Program-made: the position numbers and the translations under genes
In this document: piece by piece, positions 1-10,150 of the stretch
Layout: the number at the start of each line of letters is the position of its first letter
Numbering within the stretch: the stretch's first letter is position 1
The notes under the pieces: model-generated
What the model was told of the DNA's origin: nothing
Seen by the model: the letters and a program-made list of their open reading frames with translations, nothing else
The model's database searches: none
Assembly: GCA_029378245.1 (NCBI GenBank)
Contig: JARKIF010000026.1
Location: 496,001-560,000 of the forward strand
Reading direction: 5' to 3'
Length of the DNA stretch: 64,000 nt
Origin: Roridomyces roridus
Taxonomy: Eukaryota > Basidiomycota > Agaricomycetes > Agaricales > Mycenaceae

Positions 1-811
1 GTATTGCCCCGCAGCTTCCCTAGTGAGAAGCGACTTAGTAGCACCCAAGAGAACATGAAGCCATTGTCGTACAGAAAACCCTGTCGATTGGTCTCATTGA
101 CGCCAGAGAGGTCGAAGGTCGGAAGGCTTTGCGTCGAAATGGGCACGGATTGATTGACGACAAGAGACTGGGGCGCGGCTACTCCAGGGAACGCTGTATG
201 CAGAACTGAGATGCCGGCGAGATATGTCAAAGCAGAGAGGACGCCCATCGACGACGCAGGAATGGCGCGCTGTTGCCAGAGTCGTACGACAGCCGAGCCT
301 AGACCTGACCAAGCGACGGCGTTGTCGTGCGTTGCTGTGAGCAGCTGCTTGGTATGTAGATCGTGGCGCAGAGCAAGGGACTGTGTAACGAAGACGAGTA
401 CAGCGGAATAGAGCTGATGATGTGGTTAGGCCACTGTATTGGCGAGAGGCATGACCCATACCGTGATAAAAGTCGTCAAGATCCCCTTGACGAGCTGAGC
501 CACAAGTGGCTCACGATCCACACTGAAAACTATTCGGTGTTCCCACTCCTGATGCCAGGCGATCAGAAGAAGGAACTGGATGGCGACTAGCGCCACATGT
601 AAAGGCAATGAAAGAATACTGTGTTGACCAGTGGAAGATTGCGTTTCCGCTGGTGTTGCATCTTGTCAGCGAATTGAGGGGAATGTTAGAGAAACGAGGA
701 AATTGATAGCGAACCCCGCGGTTTGCCTAGAAGAGTTTCGCTGGAGCCCGAGTCCTGTGTGCCAACGCTAAGAGATCGGGCGTGAGTCTCGTGGACACGG
801 GGCCGGCTCAT
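1..811 (-). CDS. Two-module membrane protein, copy A, 5' part (runs off window)
   Basis: This is the N-terminal part of the large membrane protein found complete in copies B, C and D; the rest lies left of base 1. The start at 811 (MSRPRVHETHARSL) matches the starts of B and D. Exon 1 ends at 715 (donor GTTCGC). Exon 2 encodes the first hydrophobic segment (HVALVAIQFLLLIAWH) and ends with FIT before GTATGG. Exon 3 encodes the second and third segments, then secreted-side sequence with NQS and NLS-like N-glycosylation sites. An intron at the same site as in B-D follows (GTACGA to CTAG near base 18). No frame break is visible in the part present. Function is unknown. The gene lies in opposite orientation to copies B-D. 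Confidence 0.7.
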
Positions 812-1720
812 GGAAAGAGAAGGGGGAGGTGCGGAGATTTTGGACCAGAGAAAGATGGTAGCCCAGATTATAATGGTGGACATCGACATGGAGATGCAAT
901 GAACGGGAGGATATCCAGAGACCATCAGGAGAGAACCTGTAATTGGGAAGATTTTGGGACCAGGAATGGATGAAAAATGGTGGGCATTGCCATGGAGATG
1001 AGATGGGAAGTGCCACCGCCTCACCAGTGTGGGATTAGCACTACCGAGAACGATGGAACATGCTCTAACGCCCCGTCGAGCTCGTTGCCAAGTATCACAT
1101 GACACACATAGACAGCCGCTTCATATTGGTAGTCCAGTACATTTGGTACGCTTGTATGGGCGCGATTGCTCCTACGCTAGTTCGCGGAGCTCACCTAGGA
1201 ATCACCATCATGATTGATGAGAGACGCCGATGAATCGAAGGCACTGCTCAACGGAAACGCACCAAAAATGGCGACGCCACAATCAAGATGCAGAGAACGC
1301 GAGCTGCGTCAGTGCTGGGGTCAGGCAGAATGGATCCGCGATTGCTTGTGAGAAGAGAACAGTCGGAGTACCGGTCGAGAGCAAGAAGTTGTTAGCAAGA
1401 AGTTGTTGGAAGCAAGTTGGAGGACACGAGGATCGTCCGGCGGCGGGCGCAGTGGTCAAGCCCGTGGCATAGCATCAGGGATGTAGATTACTCGGAACAA
1501 GTTGTTCTCCGAGAGGCTGAGACTGAAGCGAATGGGGGGCACGACGGATGGCAGAGTGAAATGAGGCAAGAGCAAGAAAGATCCGAGCACAACACATGCA
1601 AACTGCGCTGAAGCCAGCCGATCACAAACTGATCCCGGCACGAAATTATGATGGGAAATTATATCCGAGCCTACAGTACAAAAACATTGCAGTGTTGTAC
1701 AAATGCATACAGAGAGTGTA
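812..1720 (-). repeat. Upstream arm of duplicated cassette copy A
   Basis: Read on the minus strand, this stretch aligns by eye with 17,705-18,590 upstream of membrane gene B. It shares the motif TTTGTACAACACTGCAATG (3' flank of the small 199-residue gene), the run CTGCCATCCGTCGTG, and a conserved segment around CATCTCCATGGCAATG just before the start codon. Homology stops near 1,720, inside what would be the 3' UTR of the small gene, so one duplication breakpoint lies there. No gene is visible. Confidence 0.65.
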
Positions 1721-1954
1721 AGGATCACATTCGGCGATCACGGCGATCAGCACAGCATCTGTACAGCATTCCCGCTGCACGCCAACTGCGGGCACAGTTG
1801 AACACAGGTTCAACCTGCGGCGCAGCGGTCATTAGGTGGCGCACGGACCACCCGCGAACAGTATAAATAGTTCTCTTTCGTAGCCAGTAGATAGCATTCT
1901 GAACGTTATAGATTTTATCGACTCCATCCCGTGTCTACGACAAATCTTCGACAT

Positions 1955-2141
1955 TACCCTGCTTGCGCAGAAGCCATACGAGCCACCAGATGGCTTTTTT
2001 GACGTGCGCGTCATATGGCTAATTTAAGCAGCAAAAGCCATTCAATGGCTCCACGAGCCGAGTTTAGCAGAGTGGAGCCATATGACGCGCACGGCCAAAA
2101 AGCCATTACGTGGCTCGTATGGCTTCTGCGCAAGCTCTCTA
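1955..2141. mobile_element. MITE with TA-flanked inverted repeats (family 1, short copy)
   Basis: Both ends carry inverted repeats: TTGCGCAGAAGCCATACGAG on the left, its complement on the right, and a second inner pair (GTGCGCGTCATATGGCT). The outermost bases are TA on each side, as expected for Tc1/mariner-type TA target duplication. No coding capacity. The terminal motif is also found on the element at 41,649-42,092. Confidence 0.65.
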
Positions 2142-2178
2142 TTAGGAATCTCTGTGTCTACGACTTCTACATCATATA

Positions 2179-2976
2179 GGTGTCCTTCCTGGACAAAAAG
2201 TTTATTTTTATTTTCACAGCCAGAATCCCATTTTTGATGTGCACCAATCTCATTTTCTGACCGTGATCACGGTCTCATTGTGAAAACAGAATTGGGCGTG
2301 ATCAAAACAAAATCGGCTGAGATCAAAATGAGAACAACGGGGATCAAAATGAAATTAGCTTCCATCAGAGTGACATGTGGGCTAAATCAATCATTGATGT
2401 CCACGTTGGGATGCCGCGCACCTCCGCACGGAGCCGCCAGAGCTCAGTTGGGGTCTGACCAGCCGGTAGTCGCCACAGAGATATCTGATATACACATGTC
2501 ACAATGTAATTTTCACTGTTGCTGGGCACTGAGCCCTGGACCTAACCTCCACTGCACAGACACAGGTGATCCCCAGTCATGGCAACCCAGTAAATAATTA
2601 GCAGATCTGCCATGCAACGACAGCCCTAGTATCCTTGTGAGGCTGACACATGCCGGGGGGTGTGGGCCGAGCCGGGAGTGGCGTCATCATTGATTCCCGA
2701 TGTTGTGTGATCTCATTCTGATGGTTGAAATCTCATTTTGATGGCTGCGATTCCATTTTGATGGCTTTGATCTCATTCTCATGAACACGATTTCAATTTG
2801 ATGTATCCCATTCCAGTTTTGCATTCTTGTTTGTGTCACTCTGGCTTGTATTCACATTTCACGGCGCTATTTGGACTGTGATCATCGTGATCACGGTCAG
2901 AAATGAGAATCCGCCCGGGTCAAAATCAGAAATTGGGGTCTTCGGAATTGATTTATTTTTGTCCAAAGAGGACACC
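2179..2976. mobile_element. Foldback element with GGTGTCC ends and repeated GATCAAAATGAG-type motifs
   Basis: The ends are inverted repeats GGTGTCC...GGACACC, each followed by a tiny hairpin (GTCC-5nt-GGAC). Further in, TGACCGTGATCACGGTC faces GTGATCACGGTCA. The left arm carries several direct copies of GATCAAAATGAG-like sequence and the right arm carries their complements (ATCTCATTTTGATGG). About 300 bp of unrelated DNA lies between. No transposase is visible, so this is probably a non-autonomous element. Confidence 0.55.
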
Positions 2977-3255
2977 CATACTATGATCAAGAACTCCGTA
3001 GCCTCACAGAGAGTCTAGATCTAAAATATCGAAGCAGCTTCACCGCAAATCCAGCGCAACATCGGCCTGCCACACATTATTACAAGAACTTACTTGCTAA
3101 GCTCTCGTTCTTTTAAAATTCAGTCAGGCCAGAAGTTGGGCAACTTTTTAGAATCATTGCAACTTTTGATTGTGGTGGCTGTGCATTTCCTTTTTGTGGC
3201 TACAATCACTGATTTTGACAGCTCCCATCAGCTCATTTTTCCTTTTGCTCTGGAG

Positions 3256-3616
3256 CACCTGTACCTTCCACATTACCAAGCTAATTAGCCTGGTACCTGT
3301 ATGCGTGGTACCAGGCTAAGTAGCCTGGTTGCTGCAATCTCACGCATGCTTTCGTTTATGCTTCCGATATGCTTTCGACCTGCTCCAAGTCCTGCTGCAG
3401 GGGACTTGGTGCAATTCTGTGGTGGGTGAGGTCATGTGATTTGGCCCGCCCTCCCGAAGCCCGCCCTCCCGCCATCAAAAATTGATGGCCAGATCAATCA
3501 CTGATTTAAAATCAAAGATCAACTGTGATATCAGCATCACAGTGATTGATAGCATCAAAAAAATCGAAATTGTAGGGCAGATCAAGGGCTACAAGACTCT
3601 CCTATAATGTTGTAGA
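3256..3616 (+). repeat. Left terminal inverted repeat of the 3-kb element
   Basis: Matches the complement of 5,944-6,303 almost base for base, from CACCTGTACC to ATAATGTTGTAG, after which the two arms diverge abruptly. Confidence 0.8.
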
Positions 3617-5943
3617 TAAGATCCATTTGCTCTCTCAGAAACATAGAAATGATCAAGAATCTATGTTGGTGATGATGGCTTTGTGATCAATGGGTGCTGG
3701 TGATTGATTCAATGAATGCCTTTGCGTGGTGATAAAGACCCCAATCCAGCCATTGCTATGTCTCAAGTAGTCGACCTGTTACATTGTCTTCTTGTCTTGT
3801 TTGTTTTTGCCACAAGGTCACAGGTTCAATTCTTCTGGTCGGCATTTGCCTTCTTTTTTTGAAATCAGCACCCTTACCTTGCTCTTCTGCTCAGTATAAT
3901 AGTGTAGTATGCCAATGTCAACTTCATATCTCAGTGTGTGCCCCTCAGAGCATGCAATCACACTGGTTTGATCCTGCTTCCCAATTGGGAGCACTACTCC
4001 TAGCACCCCAAATAGGAAGTTTTGCCTATGGCATAAGTTCTGGGCCAATCTGGCTGACACCTAAGATTCTAATACCTTCCCCATGGACTATGGTATACCC
4101 TTCCACTGTTGACAACCCCTCTGGCAGTTGAACCAGCCTGATAACTCAATGGTTTCCCTGCACAACAAATCTCTGTGATCCTGTGAATGTTTAGTATTCT
4201 CTGTGCTAGTAAACCATTCATATATGTTGGATATGGCCCCAAGACTGTCTATTCACTTGGTCTCTGTCGCATCTGGCATCCTAAGCTTCTCAAAGGCCTT
4301 GCCTGATGGGGGATCAATTCCCAGCCAGAGCTTTATTAATGCTGGAAGGGAGTGCTGCAAAGGGCTTTCAAATTTAGTTTGGCAGTAAAGTCATAGGAAA
4401 TCATCCAATTCTGAGGTCCCCCTTGTGTCTGAAGGCTCAATGTACTCAAATTCACCTTGGGGAAACACAGGCACATTTGGATGGGTGAGAGGTGTTAGTT
4501 GGTGTTCAATTTCAGTCACAAAGCTCATATGGATGCATTTGTCACTTCTGGATCCTGGGATCACTCCTCTGGGTATGGAATACCACTCAATCAAAGGTGG
4601 TGATCTGAAGAGTGATGCAGGGATTCTGGCTCTGTGTTTTGCTCAAAAGGGCTGATGGCATGTCCAAATGAACTCTCCTGGTTGAGAGGATTCCAAATTT
4701 ATCTAATTTTGCATGGACTGTGTGTTTGGTTGATGAGATATGCACAATGATATGATGAACCCGGCACTTGTAGCAAGGTACCCTTATGTTACTCAAGTTT
4801 CACTCGAGTCTGCACCAGTACTCATGCAAATCTCCACCAATTGAGAAGGTTTTATACATTTTCTGGACCAGAATTTCACGGAGAACTCATTTCTGATGTC
4901 TATGGAACATGGAACTGGCCATGAAGGTCAATATCAATGGAATCAGGTCCAGTTGATCTTGTGTATAATTGAAGTTCCTGCCTGAACCTTGATATATATT
5001 CTGGCTTCAACTTGTCCTAGGAACTCAGTGAACACCTCCTGACTGCCTGAACTCAACCCACCTCCTAGGAAAAATGTGCAACCATCCAAACACCAGATTT
5101 CACCAAGTTGGGTTCTAAACTGCTTGTAGCCATGGCCCTGATGATGCAAGGTCAGTCAAAAACTGTCTGGATAGCCTCAGTGGACTTCATGGACAAGGGA
5201 TAGAGGCAGTCAAGTGCCATCTTCCCTGTAGACACTCAGATCAGTATTGGAATCAACACACCTATATTGGCTACTCTAAGGCTCCCACCCTTCTGTAGTT
5301 GAGTCTCTGACATCCCATGCATATCATTGACTGTTCAGGGAGAGATTAAGCCACTTTGAGTTCATAATTTCAAATGATATCTTGGGCACCAGAAAAAATC
5401 AGCCCATTTGGACATTTTAGTCAGGTATGAGCATTCTCCTTCAAGGGCAGGTAGTTCAAAGGATAGAGGGTAAGCTAAAGTATAGTTTAGAACCTTAAAA
5501 CTACCCAGAACTCCGGAGTGGAGGGCCAATAAGAGCAGAATCATGCAAAATTGCCTATTTGGGACTTGGGAGTAGTGGTTCCCAATTAGGTCATGCCACA
5601 ATGTCAGAGTGATTTGAGGCACCCTTGGGGTCCTTTATGTCCTGGGGCTTCATGACTGTAATTACCATTGCTAAAGACAAGGTGTAGGTGAGTTCCAAGC
5701 CAACAGAGTGAGCAGGAAAAGGATTCACGGGCATGGGGAATTGAACCACTGACCTGTTGACAAAAAGAAGGAAAGGAGAAAGGAGACACAACAAGTAGAC
5801 TAGAGTGACAATGCATTAGGCTGTTGTGGGGGTCCCTTCGTCCCGGTGATCCACACCATTGTATCAATCACTGCCAGCCACCCATCAGCATCATCCCAAG
5901 GCTCAATCATTTGTATTTTCCTGTGAGACCAGATGCATTTGGG

Positions 5944-6303
5944 CTACAACATTATAGGAGAGTCTTGTAGCCCTTGATCTGCCCTACAATTTCGATTTTT
6001 TTGATGCTATCAATCACTGTGATGCTGATATCACAGTTGATCTTTGATTTTAAATCAGTGATTGATCTTGCCATCAATTTTTGATGGCGGGAGGGCGGGC
6101 TTCGGGAGGGCGGGCCAAATCACATGACCTCACCCACCACAGAATTGCACCAAGTCCCCTGCAGCAGGACTTGGAGCAGGTCGAAAGCATATCGGAAGCA
6201 TAAACGAAAGCATGCGCGAGATTGCAGCAACCAGGCTACTTAGCCTGGTACCACGCATACAGGTACCAGGCTAATTAGCTTGGTAATGTGGAAGGTACAG
6301 GTG
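5944..6303 (-). repeat. Right terminal inverted repeat of the 3-kb element
   Basis: Inverse copy of 3,256-3,616, from CTACAACATTAT to GGTACAGGTG. The high similarity of the two arms suggests recent activity or conversion between arms. Confidence 0.8.
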
Positions 6304-8293
6304 ACTGGAACTCATTAATATGGTAGTAAGATGTTCAAAAGTGGTTGAAAGCAGCCGGTATACAGATTTGGAAGCCACAAAAAAAAGGTGTCCTTAGGGG
6401 ATTGATCTTGAGACCTTGGGCAAAATGGTAGGACAGTAAACAGAACATGTAACCATGAGACTATAGCAAACACATCGCGGATCTGGCTCGGTATAGTCAT
6501 GGGTGGGGGAATGCCTCACAGAGCAACCTTTATCTAACATCACCCACTGATTGCTCACTGTTCGGGGTTTTGTGAGTGATGGAGGTATGTCCAGGTGCAA
6601 GTTCATTGACAATTCTGGTAGCCCTTCACTCCCTCTACAACTCCGGTTTTTTTTTTTGATAGCATCAATAATTGATGTGATTGTCTGGCACCGTTATTGC
6701 CGAACCTTCAGGTTTGGCCTTAATAAGAATTTCTTGTCCCGTGGTTAGTGGCTGTGTCAGCGCTTAATGGGCGCTTATTCGTAATGCCTAGTAGAACTTT
6801 TCCGTGGTTAGTGGCAGTGCTTCTTCGTTGACACCTATTGGGCTGCGCATCAATTGGATTGGCGCTCACTTACTTGCGCTTAGTTACCGTTCTGCTCCCC
6901 TCCTCTGTGTTGAAAGGTCGATCCGCGCACGGCGTTGCCAAGCTGTGGTATTTTAATTAGTTCCCCTTTCCGTATCACCATCCGATCGTCTACTTGTATC
7001 TGTCTCGTACATACCTGTTTGATAGCCTCTTGTAACGCCCCTCCATCTTGGAATATATCCCTCGGGCTCTCTCTCTCTCCTCCTCATCGTCCAAGGTCAA
7101 CACTCTGCTCACTCTATGGTCCAAGTTTCACATATGGGTGAAATCCGTCATTTTTATGCATAAGTACGCAATTGCCCACAGCACCCCAACGGCGCTCCCT
7201 TTTGCTTTCTCAGCTTGACAGTCGCGGCGCCTGCCGCTGCCCGTTCTCATCAAATGTTAGAGACGATGTATATCTCGATCCTTTGATTCAGATGCAATGT
7301 GAGAAAGCCGGGAGGGAGACCACTTGGATTTAGTGTTGCCGCGGCTCGGGCCGTGTGAGCCAAGCCAAATATAAGCCAGCTGTGGAGCCTGTGGTCGGCT
7401 GATTGTGGACGGCTTCACACGGCTTGGCTATGACTCGGAGCGGCTTCTCCGCAGTGAGCCACGGCTCTGCCCCTACCTTCATGTGGAACCCTTTCTCTGA
7501 GCAATACACACTCGTTTTCACTCCACTGCTATGGGCACCGGCGTTTCAGTCCTCAGTTGTCAGTCCAGGATTGACTCTTTTCAATGCAGACCCACCTGAT
7601 CACACAGTGGACCTGGCGACCGTTATCTCGATGTTCTTTCGACCACGCCCGGGATGCTTTCCACGCACCAACATCTTTTCAAACCTCCTGAGACTCGACG
7701 AAGACGCTTTGGAGCACAGAAACTGCGATAAGCGGCAAAAAAAAGTCACTCAACAAGGCATGTGTGGTCTCTCTTGGTGTGCCTTTCCCATATCCGACGG
7801 AATGTTGTTTACATAAGCCATCAGGGCATTATCCTTCACTTGCAGAATTCAACGCTGTTTCAGTCCGCAAGAGCGTCCGAGGCCCATAAGTGGGCAGGTT
7901 GTCGAGCATGATACCCGAGCTTTCCCTCCGCCTCACCCACCCGCGTCCGGTGTGGTCTATTGCACCATACCTCGGACGCGTCGCAATACAGAACCAGATG
8001 CGGAGCAAGTCGACACCGCAGCGAACCGAGGTACTCTCGAGCTTGTTCATTGAATGGCTGCTGAATACTTGAAAGAGACTCCACGCCGCACTCCACGCAC
8101 ACGCAAGGCGCCAAGGCCCGCTGACTAGACTGCCCCGCCGCCCCCCTACTCCTCCCGAACCCGCATAGGAGACGTCGGCGTCAAGCTGACCGAGAACTCT
8201 GCCGCCAGTCACGGTGACCACCATCATAAGTTTTCATAACCCTGGTATATTGTTCTGCAATCTGGATTAAGGCTTATCTTCATTGCCGCAGCT
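6304..8293. other. Gene-poor stretch
   Basis: No open frame here has recognisable motifs. Near 6,397-6,408 the minus strand has a tRNA-like B box. From about 7,335 to 7,450 there are clustered CGGCT/AGCCG words in both orientations, possibly a decayed relative of the MITE at 41,649. A 137-codon open frame at 7,403-7,816 has no family features and is not annotated as a gene. Confidence 0.4.
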
Positions 8294-8608
8294 TCTGCCC
8301 ACGATCACGACGTTTTCGAAGACAATTACGGAGCTGGCCGTCGTCGCGTCCACTTCGATAACGAATCCGGGGCGGGTATATCCGTGTCGCAAACTTATTC
8401 GCCTCGTCCACGTTCACCGGAGACCCTTCTCATCGTCGTACTCATGGATCCCCACGCGCCGTTTCCTATGCGGTGCCAGTCAGCCCCATAAAGAGCGCGT
8501 CGTCGTCAGGAGGAGTCGGCTCGCGAGGTTCATGAATTCTTCAAACTCGGGGCTGACAAAAAGAAGGACTGCAAGCTATGCCAGCAAGTAGTTCCTTTCC
8601 CTCAGTGA
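8294..8608 (+). pseudogene. BED-type zinc-finger remnant (hAT-transposase-like N-terminus)
   Basis: One frame reads from just after a possible splice acceptor (CCGCAG, 8,286-8,291) to TGA at 8,606-8,608. It is broken only by an in-frame TAA at 8,489-8,491 after 65 codons. The second part ends REVHEFFKLGADKKKDCKLC, which resembles the start of a BED zinc finger (aromatic-rich segment, then C-x2-C) as found in hAT-family transposases. The histidine pair and the rest of a transposase are absent. The frame and composition look coding, but the identification rests on one short motif. Confidence 0.4.
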
Positions 8609-8859
8609 TCCATCGACACTCAAACTTTTCCAGGGCTTAAGCAACATGGATGGCTAGCTCAGCAGGGTCCAGGGAGGAGAGTCAGAGTCTCGGTGATGGC
8701 AGCTGCATGTGCGTCGTGGCTCCCCTCCGAATCTCACTGATACTTGTTGCAGGGGCCTGGGCCTTGCAGGTCGACGCGTATACCGTGCGGAGACGGCACC
8801 ACACGTGAGAGGTGCTACCTGCCCGTGTGTTACGTCCCGTTCCAACTTCATCCAACTCC

Positions 8860-9430
8860 GAACTCCGGTTCTTTTGGCCGGAGTTTCTTTGACCGGAGTT
8901 CCGGTTCCTTTGACCGAACTCCGGATCCATCCCATCCTGTCGGGCCGGCTGCTGCTTCTCGGACTACTCCGGGTATTTGGGTTTTTCACATGAAAAAGGA
9001 ACCTTGACAGGATATTCATCCAACATGTTCTGGATTGACATCCACTTGATCACTCCGTGCGGACTTAATCACCTTATATCCACTTAGCCGGTTATGTCCG
9101 TTCTCAAGTCTATTTTAGTGTCTTGACAAATATCTCTCACATTTAGTATATAAGACTTTCCTTTTGTAGTTGGTACTTCAGTTTGATTATCGACGTTCTT
9201 GGTGCATTCCACCTTGGTCTTTCCGAGTCCTTCCTCTCTCCTCTCTCCGATTGGATTCCTCACTCCGGAACTCCGGTCCGGTCCTTGTCTCGCATTGCTG
9301 GGCAGACGGTCACCCTCGACCTTAGTGGTGTCACCGTTCCTCCGACATTCGCCCGGAACTCCGGTCCAACTATTTTCTCCGGTTCTTTTGACATTGACCC
9401 GGAACTCCGGTCCAACCCAACTCCGGGCGA
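8860..9430 (+). repeat. Dispersed GGAACTCCGGT motif cluster
   Basis: At least six near-copies of GGAACTCCGGTCC or its relatives (ACTCCGGTTC, CCGGAGTTCC, GAACTCCGGATCC) occur within 570 bp, some inverted. They lie partly inside the LTR-like repeat starting at 9,026. They may be binding-site repeats of the element or decayed tandem repeats. Confidence 0.5.
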
Positions 9431-9472
9431 TTTTATCTCTCGCTACGTCCTTCTCGGATCCGACACCTAACA
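9026..9472 (+). mobile_element. Solo-LTR-like repeat 1
   Basis: Starts TGTTC, ends CTAACA, and contains GTATATAAGAC about 120 bp from the start. The order of similar blocks (TTGACATC, TATATAAGAC, CAGTTTGATTAT, final TAACA) is shared with 25,283-25,613. After the end comes CCGTGGGCGCCCAGGTGGTG, GC-rich as in some primer-binding or leader regions, but no gag or pol frame follows. Borders are approximate. Confidence 0.45.
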
Positions 9473-9619
9473 CCGTGGGCGCCCAGGTGGTGCCCCAATA
9501 CACCTCAGACTTCTGCAGACAGTGCGCTTCCTGTCCAATTTTGTCTGCCCCTGCACACCCGCTCGTTCGTTCCGTTAACGAACCGCACACTCGCCGCATC
9601 GCTGCACACCATAGTGTCA

Positions 9620-9665
9620 CCTGCTTTGAAGGGCCATTGCTTGCGCATGGCAATCCGAGTCTGGG
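9620..9665 (-). pseudogene. Remnant of the 23,590-24,178 hypothetical gene (first codons)
   Basis: The minus strand reads MRKQWPFKA followed by GTGACA, matching MHPQWPSKAVE and its donor GTGAGT at 24,178. The preceding DNA (AGACTCGGATTGCCATGC) is also shared. The remainder of the gene is not found nearby. Confidence 0.4.
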
Positions 9666-9845
9666 TGTTTACTTAATCTGGGACCACACTGGGACACAGG
9701 CTCAACAGGAGGTGAAACCACCGAGTGTAATTCGGCGGGGTAGGTGGACGAGAAATGGTAAAGCTGAGAGCGCAGACAACGCACAACTTTGTGCAGACAT
9801 TGGGAATTCACGGGTGCGTGTGTGGTGGTGAGAAGCAAGAGGTGT

Positions 9846-10150
9846 CAATGGAACTGTCATCGGCTGTCAAACAGATTCAATCCCGGGCCAGGCTCCGTTC
9901 CGTTTCCGTTGAGATGTCGTTGACCGTCGGCAAACCATCGGTGGAGATCGTAACAGATCCATGCGCAGAGAGTAAGAGCAAATGACTGAGAGGCTCCCAA
10001 AAAGAGCCAAAAGATCGCAATAATTACCATAAATAGAAATCAAACTCCCGCACGACATTGACGTCATCGAAAAAAATGGACCCCATTCTCGCAGGAAACG
10101 GGCCGATAAGACCGAGCTTAAAAATAAAATTTTAAGACTCGGAACCATTT
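9846..10150. repeat. Conserved block 1, paired with 25,870-26,190
   Basis: Shares GGAACTGTCATCGGCTGTCAAACAG, the run GGAAACGGGCCGATAAGACC and a terminal hairpin CCGAGCTTAAAAATAAAATT with 25,870-26,190 in the same order and spacing. No reading frame is conserved between the copies, so the block is probably part of a dispersed element or a non-coding unit. Confidence 0.5.

Larger units (their letters stand above)
3256..6303. mobile_element. Non-autonomous DNA element with ~360-bp terminal inverted repeats
   Basis: Bases 3,256-3,616 are repeated in inverse orientation at 5,944-6,303 with only a few mismatches (for example CACGCATGC versus CGCGCATGC, and GGCCAGATC versus GGCAAGATC). Both ends read CACCTGTACCTTCCACATT inward. 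Each repeat contains a perfect nested hairpin (AGCCTGGTACC, 9-nt loop, GGTACCAGGCT). The ~2.3-kb interior is AT-rich and holds no recognisable transposase, only short open frames without familiar motifs. A target duplication is not clear; CTGGA occurs beside both ends but is offset by one base. Confidence 0.75.

Noticed and set aside
7403..7816. 137-codon open frame on the plus strand
   Set aside because: No motifs, no splice context and no paralogue; composition is compatible with chance.
9084..9653. 189-codon open frame on the minus strand
   Set aside because: It is the antisense of the LTR-like repeat and the CCGG-word cluster; the paralogous repeat at 25,283 does not keep the frame.
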